Assembly (NCBI GenBank): GCA_038064955.1
Contig: JBBTRY010000014.1
Location: 1 to 24,916, forward strand
DNA length: 24,916 nt
Reading direction: 5' to 3'
Source: JBBTQX01 sp038064955
Lineage (GTDB): Bacteria; Patescibacteriota; Minisyncoccia; UBA6257; GWB1-50-10
Shown here piece by piece: positions 6,788 to 14,624 of this stretch. The notes beneath the pieces are model-generated. The model saw only the letters and a list, made by a program, of their open reading frames with translations. It ran no database searches and was not told the DNA's origin. How positions within the stretch are numbered: position 1 is the stretch's first letter; each line of letters starts with the position of its first letter. Position numbers and translations under genes: made by a program.

Positions 6788-8305
6788 ATGACTCAAGAAG
6801 AAGCTCTTAATATTCTCAAAATAGGACACAATGTTTTCCTGACCGGCCAGGCCGGGAGCGGTAAAACCTATACCCTGAACAAATACATCGAATATCTGAA
6901 AGTAAAAAATATCGGGGTGGCCGTTACGGCTTCGACCGGCGTGGCTGCCAGCCACCTGAACGGAAGGACGATCCATTCATGGTCCGGCATAAGAATTAAA
7001 GATGATATGACCGACAAGGAAGTGAGCGATCTCTCGAAAAACAAGACATTGGGCGGAAATTTCAGGAAGGCTAAGGTTTTGATTATCGATGAGATATCCA
7101 TGCTCCATTCCTTCCGTCTCGATTTGGTTCAGAAGATATTGCGCATAGCCAAGGGAAACTTCGAGCCGTTTGGCGGTATGCAAGTGGTCCTATGCGGGGA
7201 TTTTTTCCAGTTGCCGCCAGTTACCACGAACAGCGACGATCCGTCGGAATATTTCGCGTTCAAATCGCGTTCGTGGAATTCCATGAACATACGAGTCTGT
7301 TATCTCGAGAGCCAATATCGGAACATAGACCCCGTCTACTATGGAATATTGAACAAAATCAGGACTGATACGGTTGATCGGGAGGCCGTAGAAATTCTGA
7401 AGAGCCGTTATCAGAAATCGATCTTATACGATGAAATGACGCGGCTTTACACTCATAACGAAAATGTAGATGCGATCAATGACGTCGAGTTATCAAAACT
7501 GCCCGGAGAGCCGAAAACGTATTTCATGCAGAGTAGCGGCCTTCAAAAACTCGTAGCGGAGCTAAAGAGGAATTGTTTAGCGAAAGAAGAACTGTTTCTG
7601 AAAAAAAGAGCCGTGGTCATGTTCGTAAAGAACAATTTCGATAGGGGATACGTGAATGGCACCATCGGAGTCGTTGAAAGCTTCGATGAATATGGCAATC
7701 CGGTCGTTCGATCGAGGAATGGAAATGTTATCGCCGCTTTACCGGAAAGTTGGGGATTCGAGGAGGGTGGAAAAATCTTGGCGGAAATCAGCCAGGTGCC
7801 GCTTAAATTAGCTTGGGCAATCTCCGTTCATAAAAGCCAGGGTATAAGCTTGGATGCCGCAGAAGTCGATTTATCCAGAGCATTCGAACCAGGAATGGGA
7901 TATGTGGCTCTATCGCGCATACGCACCCTGGATGGGCTTCGTCTTATGGGTTTGAATGACGTTGCCCTGAAGATCAACACCGAAGTTTTAGAATTTGATA
8001 AAGAGCTGGTTGAATTATCCGAAAAAGAAGCGCAAACGGTGCGAAGCATGTCATTGAAGGAATTAGAAGATGTGCAAAACTCGTTCATCGGCAAGATTAA
8101 TCCCAATATTGAGACAAAATCGTATTCGATGGCCGATATCAGAAATAGCCATAAAAAGGCGTATGAAAAATGGTCGAAAGAGGACGATGAAGAATTAAAG
8201 AAAGAAAATAATGATGGAAAAGACGCTAAAACGCTCGCCGAAAAATTCGGCAGGAATGTGGGAGCAATCCGGTCGCGTCTAAAAAAGCTCGGTTTGATAG
8301 AATAA
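6788..8305 (+). CDS. PIF1-like superfamily 1 DNA helicase with C-terminal helix-turn-helix
   Basis: A 505-residue protein with the PIF1/RecD-like SF1B motifs in order: Walker A GQAGSGKT (residues 20-27), the TASTGVAA motif near 47-54, IHSWSGI, Walker B LIIDEISML (98-106, D101-E102), GGMQVVLCGDFFQLPPV, LESQYRN, and the late SVHKSQGISLD and YVALSRI motifs that complete the 1A/2A ATPase. Known function: ATP-driven 5'-to-3' unwinding in replication, repair and G-quadruplex removal. The last 60 residues (WSKEDDEELKKE, then AKTLAEKFGRNVGAIRSRL) resemble the Myb/HTH-like tail found on some bacterial PIF1-type helicases, probably a DNA- or partner-binding module. The start is the first in-frame ATG. 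Confidence 0.88.
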   Translation: MTQEEALNILKIGHNVFLTGQAGSGKTYTLNKYIEYLKVKNIGVAVTASTGVAASHLNGRTIHSWSGIRIKDDMTDKEVSDLSKNKTLGGNFRKAKVLIIDEISMLHSFRLDLVQKILRIAKGNFEPFGGMQVVLCGDFFQLPPVTTNSDDPSEYFAFKSRSWNSMNIRVCYLESQYRNIDPVYYGILNKIRTDTVDREAVEILKSRYQKSILYDEMTRLYTHNENVDAINDVELSKLPGEPKTYFMQSSGLQKLVAELKRNCLAKEELFLKKRAVVMFVKNNFDRGYVNGTIGVVESFDEYGNPVVRSRNGNVIAALPESWGFEEGGKILAEISQVPLKLAWAISVHKSQGISLDAAEVDLSRAFEPGMGYVALSRIRTLDGLRLMGLNDVALKINTEVLEFDKELVELSEKEAQTVRSMSLKELEDVQNSFIGKINPNIETKSYSMADIRNSHKKAYEKWSKEDDEELKKENNDGKDAKTLAEKFGRNVGAIRSRLKKLGLIE

Positions 8306-8401
8306 GTGAACGATGCTTGGAATTACTTTCCTCACGAGATTATTGGTGGTCTTTCGCCGGCCGAGAAGTTGTTGGAATATCAAGAAAAAATAAAAGAATG
8401 A
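8306..8401 (+). pseudogene. Possible C-terminal remnant of a DDE transposase (31 codons)
   Basis: A GTG directly follows the helicase stop, and the frame encodes WNYFPHEIIGGLSPAEKL followed by LEYQEKIKE and a stop. The Y..PH..IGGL(S/T)P.E.L..YQ pattern is typical of the extreme C-terminus of IS3/IS481-like integrase-core transposases. No upstream part of such a gene is present in this frame; the helicase occupies it. Alternatively it is a short coupled ORF. It ends just before a strong terminator. Confidence 0.35.
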
Positions 8402-8408
8402 TAAGATG

Positions 8409-8444
8409 GGCGCTACAATTAACTGTAGCGCCTGTTTCTTTTTT
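8409..8444 (+). terminator. Rho-independent terminator after helicase gene
   Basis: A GC-rich perfect stem, GGCGCTACA / TGTAGCGCC (9 bp), with a 6-base loop ATTAAC, followed by TGTTTCTTTTTT. Confidence 0.85.
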
Positions 8445-8488
8445 GATTTGGCTTTATCGAAGAACGAAAAAAGAAAGCCTTGGGGTAG

Positions 8489-8494
8489 TATAAT
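8489..8494 (+). promoter_or_regulatory. -10 element, leaderless start of DUF3850-like gene
   Basis: A perfect TATAAT lies six bases before the ATG at 8501, just downstream of the helicase terminator. Confidence 0.55.
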
Positions 8495-8500
8495 GAATAT

Positions 8501-8785
8501 ATGGCAATCATCCATAAAAAATGCTGGCCGGAGATGTTCGAAAAATTCAATTCGGGCGAGCGGACGATTGATTATCGGTTGGCCGACTTTGAGCTCAAAA
8601 ACGGCGACATCCTGGTTTTCGAGGAGTACGACCCGGGGAAAATGGAATACACCGGCCGGGAAGCGTCGTTCGAGTGCAAAAAAGTGGAGCGTTCGGTCCG
8701 CGATCCGTTGCTCTTCTACAGGCCCGAGGACATCACCAGATACGGATTCTGGAATATCGAACTGGAAAAGAAAATCAATCCATGA
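8501..8785 (+). CDS. DUF3850 / ASCH-like RNA-binding domain protein
   Basis: A 94-residue protein. HKKCWPEMFEKFNSGERTID followed by YRLADFELKNGDILVFEEYD, and then YTGREASFECKKV, follow the DUF3850 (ASCH/PUA-fold-like) layout: a His near the start, a W-P..F..F..GE.T...R pattern, a GD-L-LFEEYDP strand and a YTGR turn. Known: ASCH-type folds bind RNA or modified nucleosides; the function of DUF3850 proteins is mostly unassigned. Its stop overlaps the start of the next small gene (ATGA), so they form an operon with the zinc-ribbon protein. Confidence 0.75.
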   Translation: MAIIHKKCWPEMFEKFNSGERTIDYRLADFELKNGDILVFEEYDPGKMEYTGREASFECKKVERSVRDPLLFYRPEDITRYGFWNIELEKKINP

Positions 8786-8919
8786 AAACGCAAATGAAAC
8801 TTTGCCGGCGAGGACATAAATATAGGGCCGGTAGTTCCCATTGCCCAATTTGCTGGCCGGGGAAGGAGGCAAACAAAAAATTGGGAACGCTGAAAAAAAA
8901 GAGAAAAGCCAAGAAATAA
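8782..8919 (+). CDS. Tiny zinc-ribbon-like, lysine-rich protein
   Basis: A 45-residue protein starting at the ATG that overlaps the preceding stop (ATGA). It contains a single putative zinc knuckle, C-x3-H (Cys8, His12) and C-x2-C (Cys21, Cys24) in LCRRGHKYRAGSSHCPICW, followed by a strongly basic tail (KKLGTLKKKRKAKK). Such a layout suggests binding to nucleic acid, possibly RNA or the ribosome, together with the ASCH-like neighbour (inference). The frame is open further upstream, but those starts would overlap the neighbouring gene. Only one base separates it from the convergent phosphoesterase gene. Confidence 0.55.
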   Translation: MKTQMKLCRRGHKYRAGSSHCPICWPGKEANKKLGTLKKKRKAKK

Positions 8920-8920
8920 T

Positions 8921-9616
8921 TCAGCTCACTTGGTGTAATTCGGGAATGCCATCCGTAATCGTGACGTAGCTCGAGGGAATGTCCGTCCAGCAACCCGTGT
9001 TGAAATACTTAATGTCCCGAATATTCCAATGGAGTGCCTTGTGCGTATGGCCGCAGAAGACATAATTCGCGCCTTTTTTTTCACCCATCTTTACGGCGCC
9101 ATCCGCCACGTCTTTCGAAATCCGGAGCCAGCCCTTACTGGCGCGTTTGATGTAGCGGCTCAAACGCTGCCTTTTTGTGTCCAGCTTCTGGATAATTCTG
9201 TATATCAGGGTGGCCACATTACTCATGATTCGGTTCTGGACCAGAAAATAGTCGAATTGGTGGCCGTGGATGGCAAAAAACTTGCGACCGTTCTCCTCCC
9301 AATAGAAGTTCTGCTTTACCTCCGAGCCGATGAGATATTTCATGATATCCACCAGAAGTTCGTCATGGTTTCCAACGACCCAGATCACTTCAACCCTCCT
9401 TTTCCGGTTGGTGAGAAGGCGGATATAGGAGAGAAGCTCCCAATGTTCCCGCGACAGGCGATGGAAGTTAAGATCGTCGAAGATGTCGCCCAAAAGGATA
9501 AGGCGCCTGAAAGAATGATTCTTCAAAGTGGCGAGCGCCGCTTCCGGCCGACTGACTTCGGAGCCGAGATGGATGTCCGAGATTATCATCGTGTCCACCG
9601 TTTTTAATTCAGGCAT
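8921..9616 (-). CDS. Calcineurin-like metallophosphoesterase, LpxH-like family
   Basis: A 231-residue protein with all metal-binding motifs of the UDP-2,3-diacylglucosamine pyrophosphatase-like family: SDIHLG (13-18), LLGDIFDD (41-48), VGNHDE (81-86), HGHQFD (117-122) and GHTHKA near residue 196. LpxH proper cleaves UDP-diacylglucosamine in lipid A synthesis and is of similar size. No other lipid A gene is visible and this lineage usually lacks LPS, so another phosphodiester or pyrophosphate substrate is more likely (inference). The insert with basic residues around 150-170 (DTKRQRLSRYIKRASKG) sits where LpxH-type enzymes have a membrane-facing lid, suggesting peripheral membrane attachment. 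TATAAT lies 7 bases before the start codon. Confidence 0.82.
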   Translation of the reverse strand: MPELKTVDTMIISDIHLGSEVSRPEAALATLKNHSFRRLILLGDIFDDLNFHRLSREHWELLSYIRLLTNRKRRVEVIWVVGNHDELLVDIMKYLIGSEVKQNFYWEENGRKFFAIHGHQFDYFLVQNRIMSNVATLIYRIIQKLDTKRQRLSRYIKRASKGWLRISKDVADGAVKMGEKKGANYVFCGHTHKALHWNIRDIKYFNTGCWTDIPSSYVTITDGIPELHQVS

Positions 9617-9623
9617 ATTTAAA

Positions 9624-9629
9624 ATTATA
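9624..9629 (-). promoter_or_regulatory. -10 element, leaderless start of metallophosphoesterase gene
   Basis: On the minus strand, TATAAT lies seven bases before the ATG at 9616-9614. Confidence 0.5.
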
Positions 9630-9680
9630 GTCTATGTTTCCAAATACCGACAAATCGTCACAATGGAATATACTAGAAAT

Positions 9681-9722
9681 ATGGGTCGAAAGAATTTTGA
9701 AAAGTTAGTGGCGAAGTACTAG
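9681..9722 (+). CDS. Possible 13-codon minigene (MGRKNFEKLVAKY)
   Basis: An ATG at 9681 is preceded by TATACT exactly six bases upstream, the same geometry as the leaderless genes. The frame encodes 13 residues and a TAG. It lies in the gap between the divergent phosphoesterase and murI genes. It may be chance; no homologue can be named. Confidence 0.2.
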   Translation: MGRKNFEKLVAKY

Positions 9723-9753
9723 CCATCGATTTGGGGGCGGTTCCCATGAGTGG

Positions 9754-9759
9754 TAGAAT
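9754..9759 (+). promoter_or_regulatory. -10 element, leaderless start of murI
   Basis: TAGAAT lies six bases before the ATG at 9766. Confidence 0.5.
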
Positions 9760-9765
9760 TGCTTT

Positions 9766-10599
9766 ATGAGAACCAAAAGAGCCGGTAAGGGATATATCGG
9801 CGTGTTTGATTCCGGGTTCGGCGGAATAGACGTGTTGCGGGGCATAGTCAGGGAACTGCCCGTCTACGATTACATCTATCTCGGGGATACCGCGCGCACG
9901 CCATACGGAACGCGCTCCAAAGAAACGGTTTATGGATTCTCGAAGCAGGCCATAAACTTTCTCTTCAAAAATAATTGCCGGATCATAATCTTGGCTTGCA
10001 ATACCGCCTCAAGCGACGCCCTCCGCAAGATTCAAAGAGAATATCTGCCCAGACGCTACCCGGATAAAAGGGTGCTGGGAGTTCTGATCCCCGCCGCTGA
10101 GGAGGCCGTTTTAAAAACGGTAAATAAAAAGATCGGAGTGATCGCAACCGAAGGGACCGTCGGGTCCGGCGCCTTCGTGCGGGAAATCACGAAGCTGGAG
10201 CCCGCGGCCAGGATATTCCAAAAAGCTTGTCCACTCCTAGTCCCGATAGTGGAAGCAGGGGAGGAGAATTCAAAAGCCGCAAAAATGATCATCGAAGATT
10301 ATCTCAAGCCGCTGAAAAAGAAAGGCATAGACACGCTTATTCTGGGGTGCACCCATTACGGGATATTGGAGGGGAAGATCAGAAAGGTGGTCGGCGCGAG
10401 AGTGCGGATCGTTTCGGAGTCCAGGGTCGTTCCTATAAAACTGAAAGGATATTTGAAAAGGCACCGGGAGATAGAAAAAGACCTCAGAAGGAACGGCACA
10501 GTCCGGTTTTATTCCACCGACCTGACCGACAAATTCATCCGCTTAGGAAGCAGATTTTTCGGTAGAAAGATAAAAGCGCAAAAAGTAATGTTTAAATGA
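9766..10599 (+). CDS. murI: Glutamate racemase
   Basis: A 277-residue protein of normal family length. It converts L-glutamate to D-glutamate for peptidoglycan in a cofactor-independent two-base reaction. Seen: GVFDSGFGGIDVL at the N-terminus (D15-S16), YLGDTARTPYG, the first catalytic Cys in LACNTASS (Cys78) and the second in LGCTHYG (Cys195). Both catalytic cysteines are intact. The C-terminal 30 residues are basic. murB begins four bases after its stop, so both steps of wall-precursor supply are co-transcribed from the leaderless promoter at 9754. Acts in the cytoplasm. Confidence 0.95.
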   Translation: MRTKRAGKGYIGVFDSGFGGIDVLRGIVRELPVYDYIYLGDTARTPYGTRSKETVYGFSKQAINFLFKNNCRIIILACNTASSDALRKIQREYLPRRYPDKRVLGVLIPAAEEAVLKTVNKKIGVIATEGTVGSGAFVREITKLEPAARIFQKACPLLVPIVEAGEENSKAAKMIIEDYLKPLKKKGIDTLILGCTHYGILEGKIRKVVGARVRIVSESRVVPIKLKGYLKRHREIEKDLRRNGTVRFYSTDLTDKFIRLGSRFFGRKIKAQKVMFK

Positions 10600-10603
10600 T
10601 CCA

Positions 10604-11554
10604 ATGATAAGATTCCGGAAAAATGTTGAGCTCGCGCCCTTGTCCACTTTTCGTATCGGTGGACGGGCGGAGTATTTTTGTTCGGTTGGAAAGCCGGAGG
10701 AGCTCGTGAAAGCCGTCGGGCTCGCGAAAAAACTAAAACTACCGTACAAAATCTTTGCCGGCGGAAGCAACGTGGTTTTTCCAGATGGAACCCTAAAAGG
10801 ACTTCTGATTCGTTTCTCGGGCGGTTGGCTCACGCGGAAAGGGAATATTGTCATGGCAGACGGCGGGGTAAGTCTGGCGAGGGTTGTCTCAAGCTCTATT
10901 GGTTGGGGATTGAAGGGATTGGAGACTCTCTCCGGCATTCCCGGAACGCTCGGCGGAGCAATCGTGGGAAATGCCGGCGCCTACGGCCACTCTATCTCCG
11001 AAATCGTGAGGCGGGTGGAGATTTGGGACCCATTCGACGAAGCTTCCCTCGATTCTACTCGGGACAGGCAGGGCAGGCGGGTATGGTTCAAAAAATCAGA
11101 GTGCCAGTTCGGTTATCGCGACAGCGTTTTCAAACACAAAAACATATTGGTTCTGCGGGCGGAGCTCACCTTCGGCAAAGGGAAGAAAAAAGAATTGAAG
11201 AAAATTTCCCGGGAGATAATAAAAACAAGAGAAAATAAATATAGGCCGGGCTTGAAGTGCCCCGGCAGTTTCTTCAAAAACATTTTGGCGGAAAACGTTT
11301 CCAAAAAATCGCTGAAACTTATCGATAAAAAGAAAATCATCGAAGGAAAAATACCCGCCGGTTATCTTTTGGAAGAAGCGGGCGCAAAGGGAATGAAATT
11401 GGGCGGGGTGAGAATCGCGAAGTTTCACGGTAATCTGCTTGTGAACTCCGGCCGAGCTAAGGCGAAAGACGTCAAAAGAATGGCCGATATCCTGAAGCGA
11501 AGAGTCCATAAGAAATTCGGCATAAGATTGGAGGAGGAGGTCAGATATTTCTAG
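10604..11554 (+). CDS. murB: UDP-N-acetylenolpyruvoylglucosamine reductase
   Basis: A 316-residue FAD enzyme that reduces UDP-GlcNAc-enolpyruvate to UDP-MurNAc with NADPH. Seen: the N-terminal STFRIGG, the FAD-binding AGGSNVVFPDG and SGIPGTLGGAIVGNAGAYG, the active-site serine in CPGSFFKNI (Ser222), and the C-terminal LEEEVRYF carrying the catalytic Glu (310-312). The length suits a MurB of the shorter type. Odd: residues 145-163 around DSTRDRQGRR come from a GC-rich, low-complexity stretch (11058-11082) that looks like an in-frame repeat insertion in a surface loop. Right after the stop lies a foldback element that may end the transcript. Confidence 0.95.
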   Translation: MIRFRKNVELAPLSTFRIGGRAEYFCSVGKPEELVKAVGLAKKLKLPYKIFAGGSNVVFPDGTLKGLLIRFSGGWLTRKGNIVMADGGVSLARVVSSSIGWGLKGLETLSGIPGTLGGAIVGNAGAYGHSISEIVRRVEIWDPFDEASLDSTRDRQGRRVWFKKSECQFGYRDSVFKHKNILVLRAELTFGKGKKKELKKISREIIKTRENKYRPGLKCPGSFFKNILAENVSKKSLKLIDKKKIIEGKIPAGYLLEEAGAKGMKLGGVRIAKFHGNLLVNSGRAKAKDVKRMADILKRRVHKKFGIRLEEEVRYF

Positions 11555-11555
11555 C

Positions 11556-11739
11556 GCGAAGCGCGGTATATCAGAAAAAGTGTGCGTCTCCGGATAATCA
11601 CCGCCCCGCGGTGATTATCCCACCCCAAGTCTTATATCGACGAGCGAGGAGCAAGATAAGAGTTTGTTCTTATATTGTCCGAGCGATGTCGATAAAAAGC
11701 GGAGTTTTTACCCACTTTTTCCGACATGCCGCGTTTCGC
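11556..11739. repeat. Foldback element A: 27-bp imperfect terminal inverted repeat
   Basis: The arms 11556-11582 and 11713-11739 are complementary at 23 of 27 positions; the four differences are all transitions. Inside lie GAAAAAGTGTGCG, CTCCGG, CCCAAGTCTTA and CCCACTTTTTCC, which recur in the same order in element B at 16195-16277. Two further palindromes are nested inside: 11592-11620 and a TATCGAC...GTCGATA region (about 11634-11695). It fills almost all of the non-coding stretch between murB and the next gene. Confidence 0.7.
11592..11620. repeat. Perfect 13-bp hairpin nested in element A
   Basis: GGATAATCACCGC and GCGGTGATTATCC are separated by CCC. No T-run follows on either strand, so a classic intrinsic terminator is unlikely, though it could end or stabilise the murIB transcript. 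Confidence 0.7.
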
Positions 11740-11771
11740 TTGAGATTTTTGTTTGATTGCTGGATAGGCAC

Positions 11772-11777
11772 TATAAT
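11772..11777 (+). promoter_or_regulatory. -10 element, leaderless start of the Clp operon
   Basis: TATAAT lies seven bases before the ATG at 11785. Confidence 0.5.
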
Positions 11778-11784
11778 AAGACCA

Positions 11785-12132
11785 ATGGCCTTAACTTACT
11801 TGATTCAAAGGTTTTTCTACCGTATTGCCGAATTTTTCCGTCACTGGTACGTAAAAAGCTTCAGAGTCTATTCGAATTTCGTCTTCGATGAGCTCCAAAA
11901 AATGGACCGGACGCTGGCTTGGCGCGTGAACGTCAGGTATCTCTTCCAGCCGCTCTATAAGGATTACTCCATAATCGGCTATATCCTGGGCTTTATTTTG
12001 AGGTTTGGCCGGCTTTTGGGCACGAGCTTCATATACCTCGTCGTTTTCGCGTTCGTTATCGCGGTTTATATCGTTTGGCTCATGATACCGGTCGCGTTAA
12101 TTTTGAGGATTTTTTATTTCCAAACACCATGA
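11785..12132 (+). CDS. Small membrane protein preceding the ClpC-like gene
   Basis: A 115-residue protein. An amphipathic, aromatic and basic N-terminal half (YLIQRFFYRIAEFFRHWYV) is followed by two hydrophobic stretches at about 60-78 and 82-108. The start at 11785 was chosen because TATAAT sits seven bases before it; the frame is open further upstream but runs through foldback element A. Its stop overlaps the start of the AAA+ gene (ATGA), which implies coupled translation. No family is recognised. Inference: a membrane partner or adaptor of the anchored ClpC-like unfoldase. Confidence 0.6.
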   Translation: MALTYLIQRFFYRIAEFFRHWYVKSFRVYSNFVFDELQKMDRTLAWRVNVRYLFQPLYKDYSIIGYILGFILRFGRLLGTSFIYLVVFAFVIAVYIVWLMIPVALILRIFYFQTP

Positions 12133-14624
12133 CCGAATTCATCTTCAAAGAGCCGCGCCTCTTAATGACCGCCGCCGGAGAATTCCTGGTCCGGGTTATT
12201 TCCTATATCTTCCTTATTTTCTTGACCGTTTCGTTCTTTTTGCTTTTTTCTTCCGGATTAGATCCGCTTAGAATGGCGTCGTTCTTACTCGCTCTTTTCT
12301 TGATTGATCGGGCAATCGATTTCAATGAGGCCGACCGGAATCTTTCGGAGCTCACGGGTCGCAATCGGAACATCGCGAGAGCCGTCACTCCCGAAACCTA
12401 CCGGCTCTTAAGCCGCGCTTTTCGCAAATCATACCTGGTCGGAGAAGATTTCTATTTACTTTTTCTTTTAGAACTTATCCACAAAAAAGATATCCGGGAA
12501 ATATTGAAGCGGTTGGATGTGAAAACGGAGGATTTAGAGCTGAAGATCGGGGAATTTCTGACCAAAGGAAAAAGTGCGGCGAAGTCCACCAAAAGCGGCA
12601 ACTTGGAATTGATAAATGACCTGGCATTTCGGGCCCACGAAAGCGCGCTCGGCGCGAACGAAAAATTCATCGAGGCGCGGAACTTCCTCGCTGCGCTTAC
12701 GGGCGTCAATAATCCCGAACTCAAAACGCTTTTCAACTTCTTCAGTATCAATACCGTGGATATCCAGGCCGCCTCGGTTTTCGGGCGCTTCCGGCATTCT
12801 TCCGGCCGAATGAGGCTTCTACCGGCTGTCCTGGGCGGCTTTGCTCATCGGCCCAAGTTTTTGCGCCATCGGGTGATGAACCGTTCCTGGACGGCCCGGC
12901 CCACGCCCACGCTCGACCAGTTCAGCACCGATTTCACCGACCTAGCCCGGGAAGAGAAAATCGGGTTTTTGGTCGGCCACGAGAGCGATTATGACAATCT
13001 CATCCAGATAATTTCCCGGCCGGGTAAACCGAACGCGTTGCTTTCGGGCGAAGCCGGAGTGGGTAAATCGTCCATTATCGCCCACCTGGCCTTTCGGATG
13101 GTCAAAGACGATGTGCCGCCGGTGTTTTTCGACAAACGCCTGGTCTCTTTGGAATTGAGCCGGCTCGTGGCGGACGCGACGGGAGACGTTTTGAGCGGCC
13201 GAATCCAGAAGATTACCGATGAAATACTCATGGCGGGGAATATCGTCCTTTTTATACCCAACATCCACGACCTTTTCCGGACCGCCGAGACGAAATCCTT
13301 AAACGCAATCGATATCGTACTGCCAATCATAAAAAGCAACGGCATTCCGGTTATCGGCGAAACCTATCCCCGCGAACTCAAGCAATTTATCGAGCCGCGT
13401 TCGGATTTCCTGGAACAATTCGAAATTGTGAAAGTGGAGGAAATTTCCGAAGAGGATGCCGTCCGCTATCTCACCTACGAAAGCCTGATAATGGAGAGGG
13501 AGTACCGCGTTTTCATTTCTTATCGCGCCATCCGCGAAGCGGTAGTTCTGGCTCACCGGTACTTGCGGGAAAAGCCCCTGCCGGGGAGTGCTTCCAATCT
13601 TTTGAAGCTCGCGCTTTCGGAAATCAAGGAAATCGGCGGAAGAACTTTGGATGCGGAACTTGTGGCGGCCGTCGCCGAGAAGATGACGCGGATACCCATC
13701 CAGAAGGCGGGCAAGTCCGAAACGGAAAAACTTTTGAATCTGGAGGATATTATTCACGAGAAATTCATAAACCAGGATGTCGCCGTGCGTTCGGTGTCGC
13801 GCGCGCTTCGGGAATACCGGAGCGGCCTCACGCGCCGGGGCGGGCCCATTGCCACATTTCTTTTCGTGGGGCCGACCGGAGTTGGAAAAACGGAACTCGC
13901 GAAGATATTGGCCAAGACGCAATTCGGCTCCAAAGAAGCGATGGAAAGATTCGATATGTCCGAATACCAGGATAAAACGAGTATTTTTCGTCTGATCGGC
14001 AATCCCGACGCTTCGCGGACGGGCACTTTGACCGATGCCGTTCTGGAAAAACCTTATGCGCTCATCCTTCTCGATGAATTCGAGAAATCCCACCCAGATG
14101 TTTTGAATTTATTTCTCCAGGTTTTCGACGACGGCCGGCTTACTGACAGCTTGGGCCGGACGGTGAGTTTCGAAAATACGATAATCATCGCGACCTCGAA
14201 CGCCCACTCAGAATTCATAAAATTGGAGACGGAAAAAGGGCGGCCTGGGGAAGAAATCGCCGATGACCTCAAGAGGAAGCTCACCGATTATTTCAAGCCG
14301 GAGCTCATTAACCGCTTTTCGGACGTCATAGTTTTCCGCAATTTGAACAAAGAGGAAATTACTTCCATTACCGAGCTTCTAATGCGGGACTTGGCAGGGC
14401 TTGCTTCCGAAACTAACGGGATCGCGCTTTCCTGGGACAATGAAACGGTGAAACAGCTGGCCGAGTTGGGTTACAGCCCCGTCTTCGGCGCGCGGCCCTT
14501 GCGGCAGGCTATCGCCGAAAATGTCCGGAGCATTCTGGCCGAAAAAATCCTCAAGGACGAGGTAAAGCGTGGCGACAGTGTGAAAATAACCTTCGAAAAT
14601 GGCAAATTTGAATTCAAAATATGA
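12129..14624 (+). CDS. Membrane-anchored ClpC/ClpB-like double AAA+ ATPase
   Basis: An 831-residue protein. Residues about 15-60 form two hydrophobic helices, unusual for Clp ATPases, which are normally soluble. Residues about 85-230 contain Clp-N-like repeats (SRAFRKSYLVGEDFYLLFLL; AHESALGANEKFIEARNFL). The first AAA+ module has Walker A GEAGVGKS (307-314), but its Walker B reads VLFIPNIHDL: Pro377-Asn378 replace the usual Asp-Glu, so D1 hydrolysis is probably lost. The second module is intact: GPTGVGKTE (K587), LILLDEFEKSH (D649-E650), ATSNAHSEF, an FKPELINRF arginine-finger region, and sensor-2 GARPLRQAI (R789). Family role: unfolding proteins, with or without ClpP. The membrane anchor suggests substrates at or in the membrane. 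The start overlaps the preceding stop; the next gene overlaps its stop. Confidence 0.88.
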   Translation: MTEFIFKEPRLLMTAAGEFLVRVISYIFLIFLTVSFFLLFSSGLDPLRMASFLLALFLIDRAIDFNEADRNLSELTGRNRNIARAVTPETYRLLSRAFRKSYLVGEDFYLLFLLELIHKKDIREILKRLDVKTEDLELKIGEFLTKGKSAAKSTKSGNLELINDLAFRAHESALGANEKFIEARNFLAALTGVNNPELKTLFNFFSINTVDIQAASVFGRFRHSSGRMRLLPAVLGGFAHRPKFLRHRVMNRSWTARPTPTLDQFSTDFTDLAREEKIGFLVGHESDYDNLIQIISRPGKPNALLSGEAGVGKSSIIAHLAFRMVKDDVPPVFFDKRLVSLELSRLVADATGDVLSGRIQKITDEILMAGNIVLFIPNIHDLFRTAETKSLNAIDIVLPIIKSNGIPVIGETYPRELKQFIEPRSDFLEQFEIVKVEEISEEDAVRYLTYESLIMEREYRVFISYRAIREAVVLAHRYLREKPLPGSASNLLKLALSEIKEIGGRTLDAELVAAVAEKMTRIPIQKAGKSETEKLLNLEDIIHEKFINQDVAVRSVSRALREYRSGLTRRGGPIATFLFVGPTGVGKTELAKILAKTQFGSKEAMERFDMSEYQDKTSIFRLIGNPDASRTGTLTDAVLEKPYALILLDEFEKSHPDVLNLFLQVFDDGRLTDSLGRTVSFENTIIIATSNAHSEFIKLETEKGRPGEEIADDLKRKLTDYFKPELINRFSDVIVFRNLNKEEITSITELLMRDLAGLASETNGIALSWDNETVKQLAELGYSPVFGARPLRQAIAENVRSILAEKILKDEVKRGDSVKITFENGKFEFKI

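Noticed and set aside
11611..11784. Upstream starts for the small membrane protein gene
   Set aside because: That sequence is foldback element A, and TATAAT sits seven bases before the ATG at 11785.
12075..12128. Upstream ATG for the ClpC-like gene
   Set aside because: It overlaps the small membrane protein gene; the ATGA overlap at 12129 is the more natural start.
12565..12580. GGAAAAAGTG in the ClpC-like gene as a third copy of the foldback core
   Set aside because: Only ten bases match and no partner arm or other core word is nearby; it is ordinary coding sequence.
13299..14093. Long antisense ORF over the ClpC-like gene
   Set aside because: Shadow of a strongly supported coding region with all AAA+ motifs.
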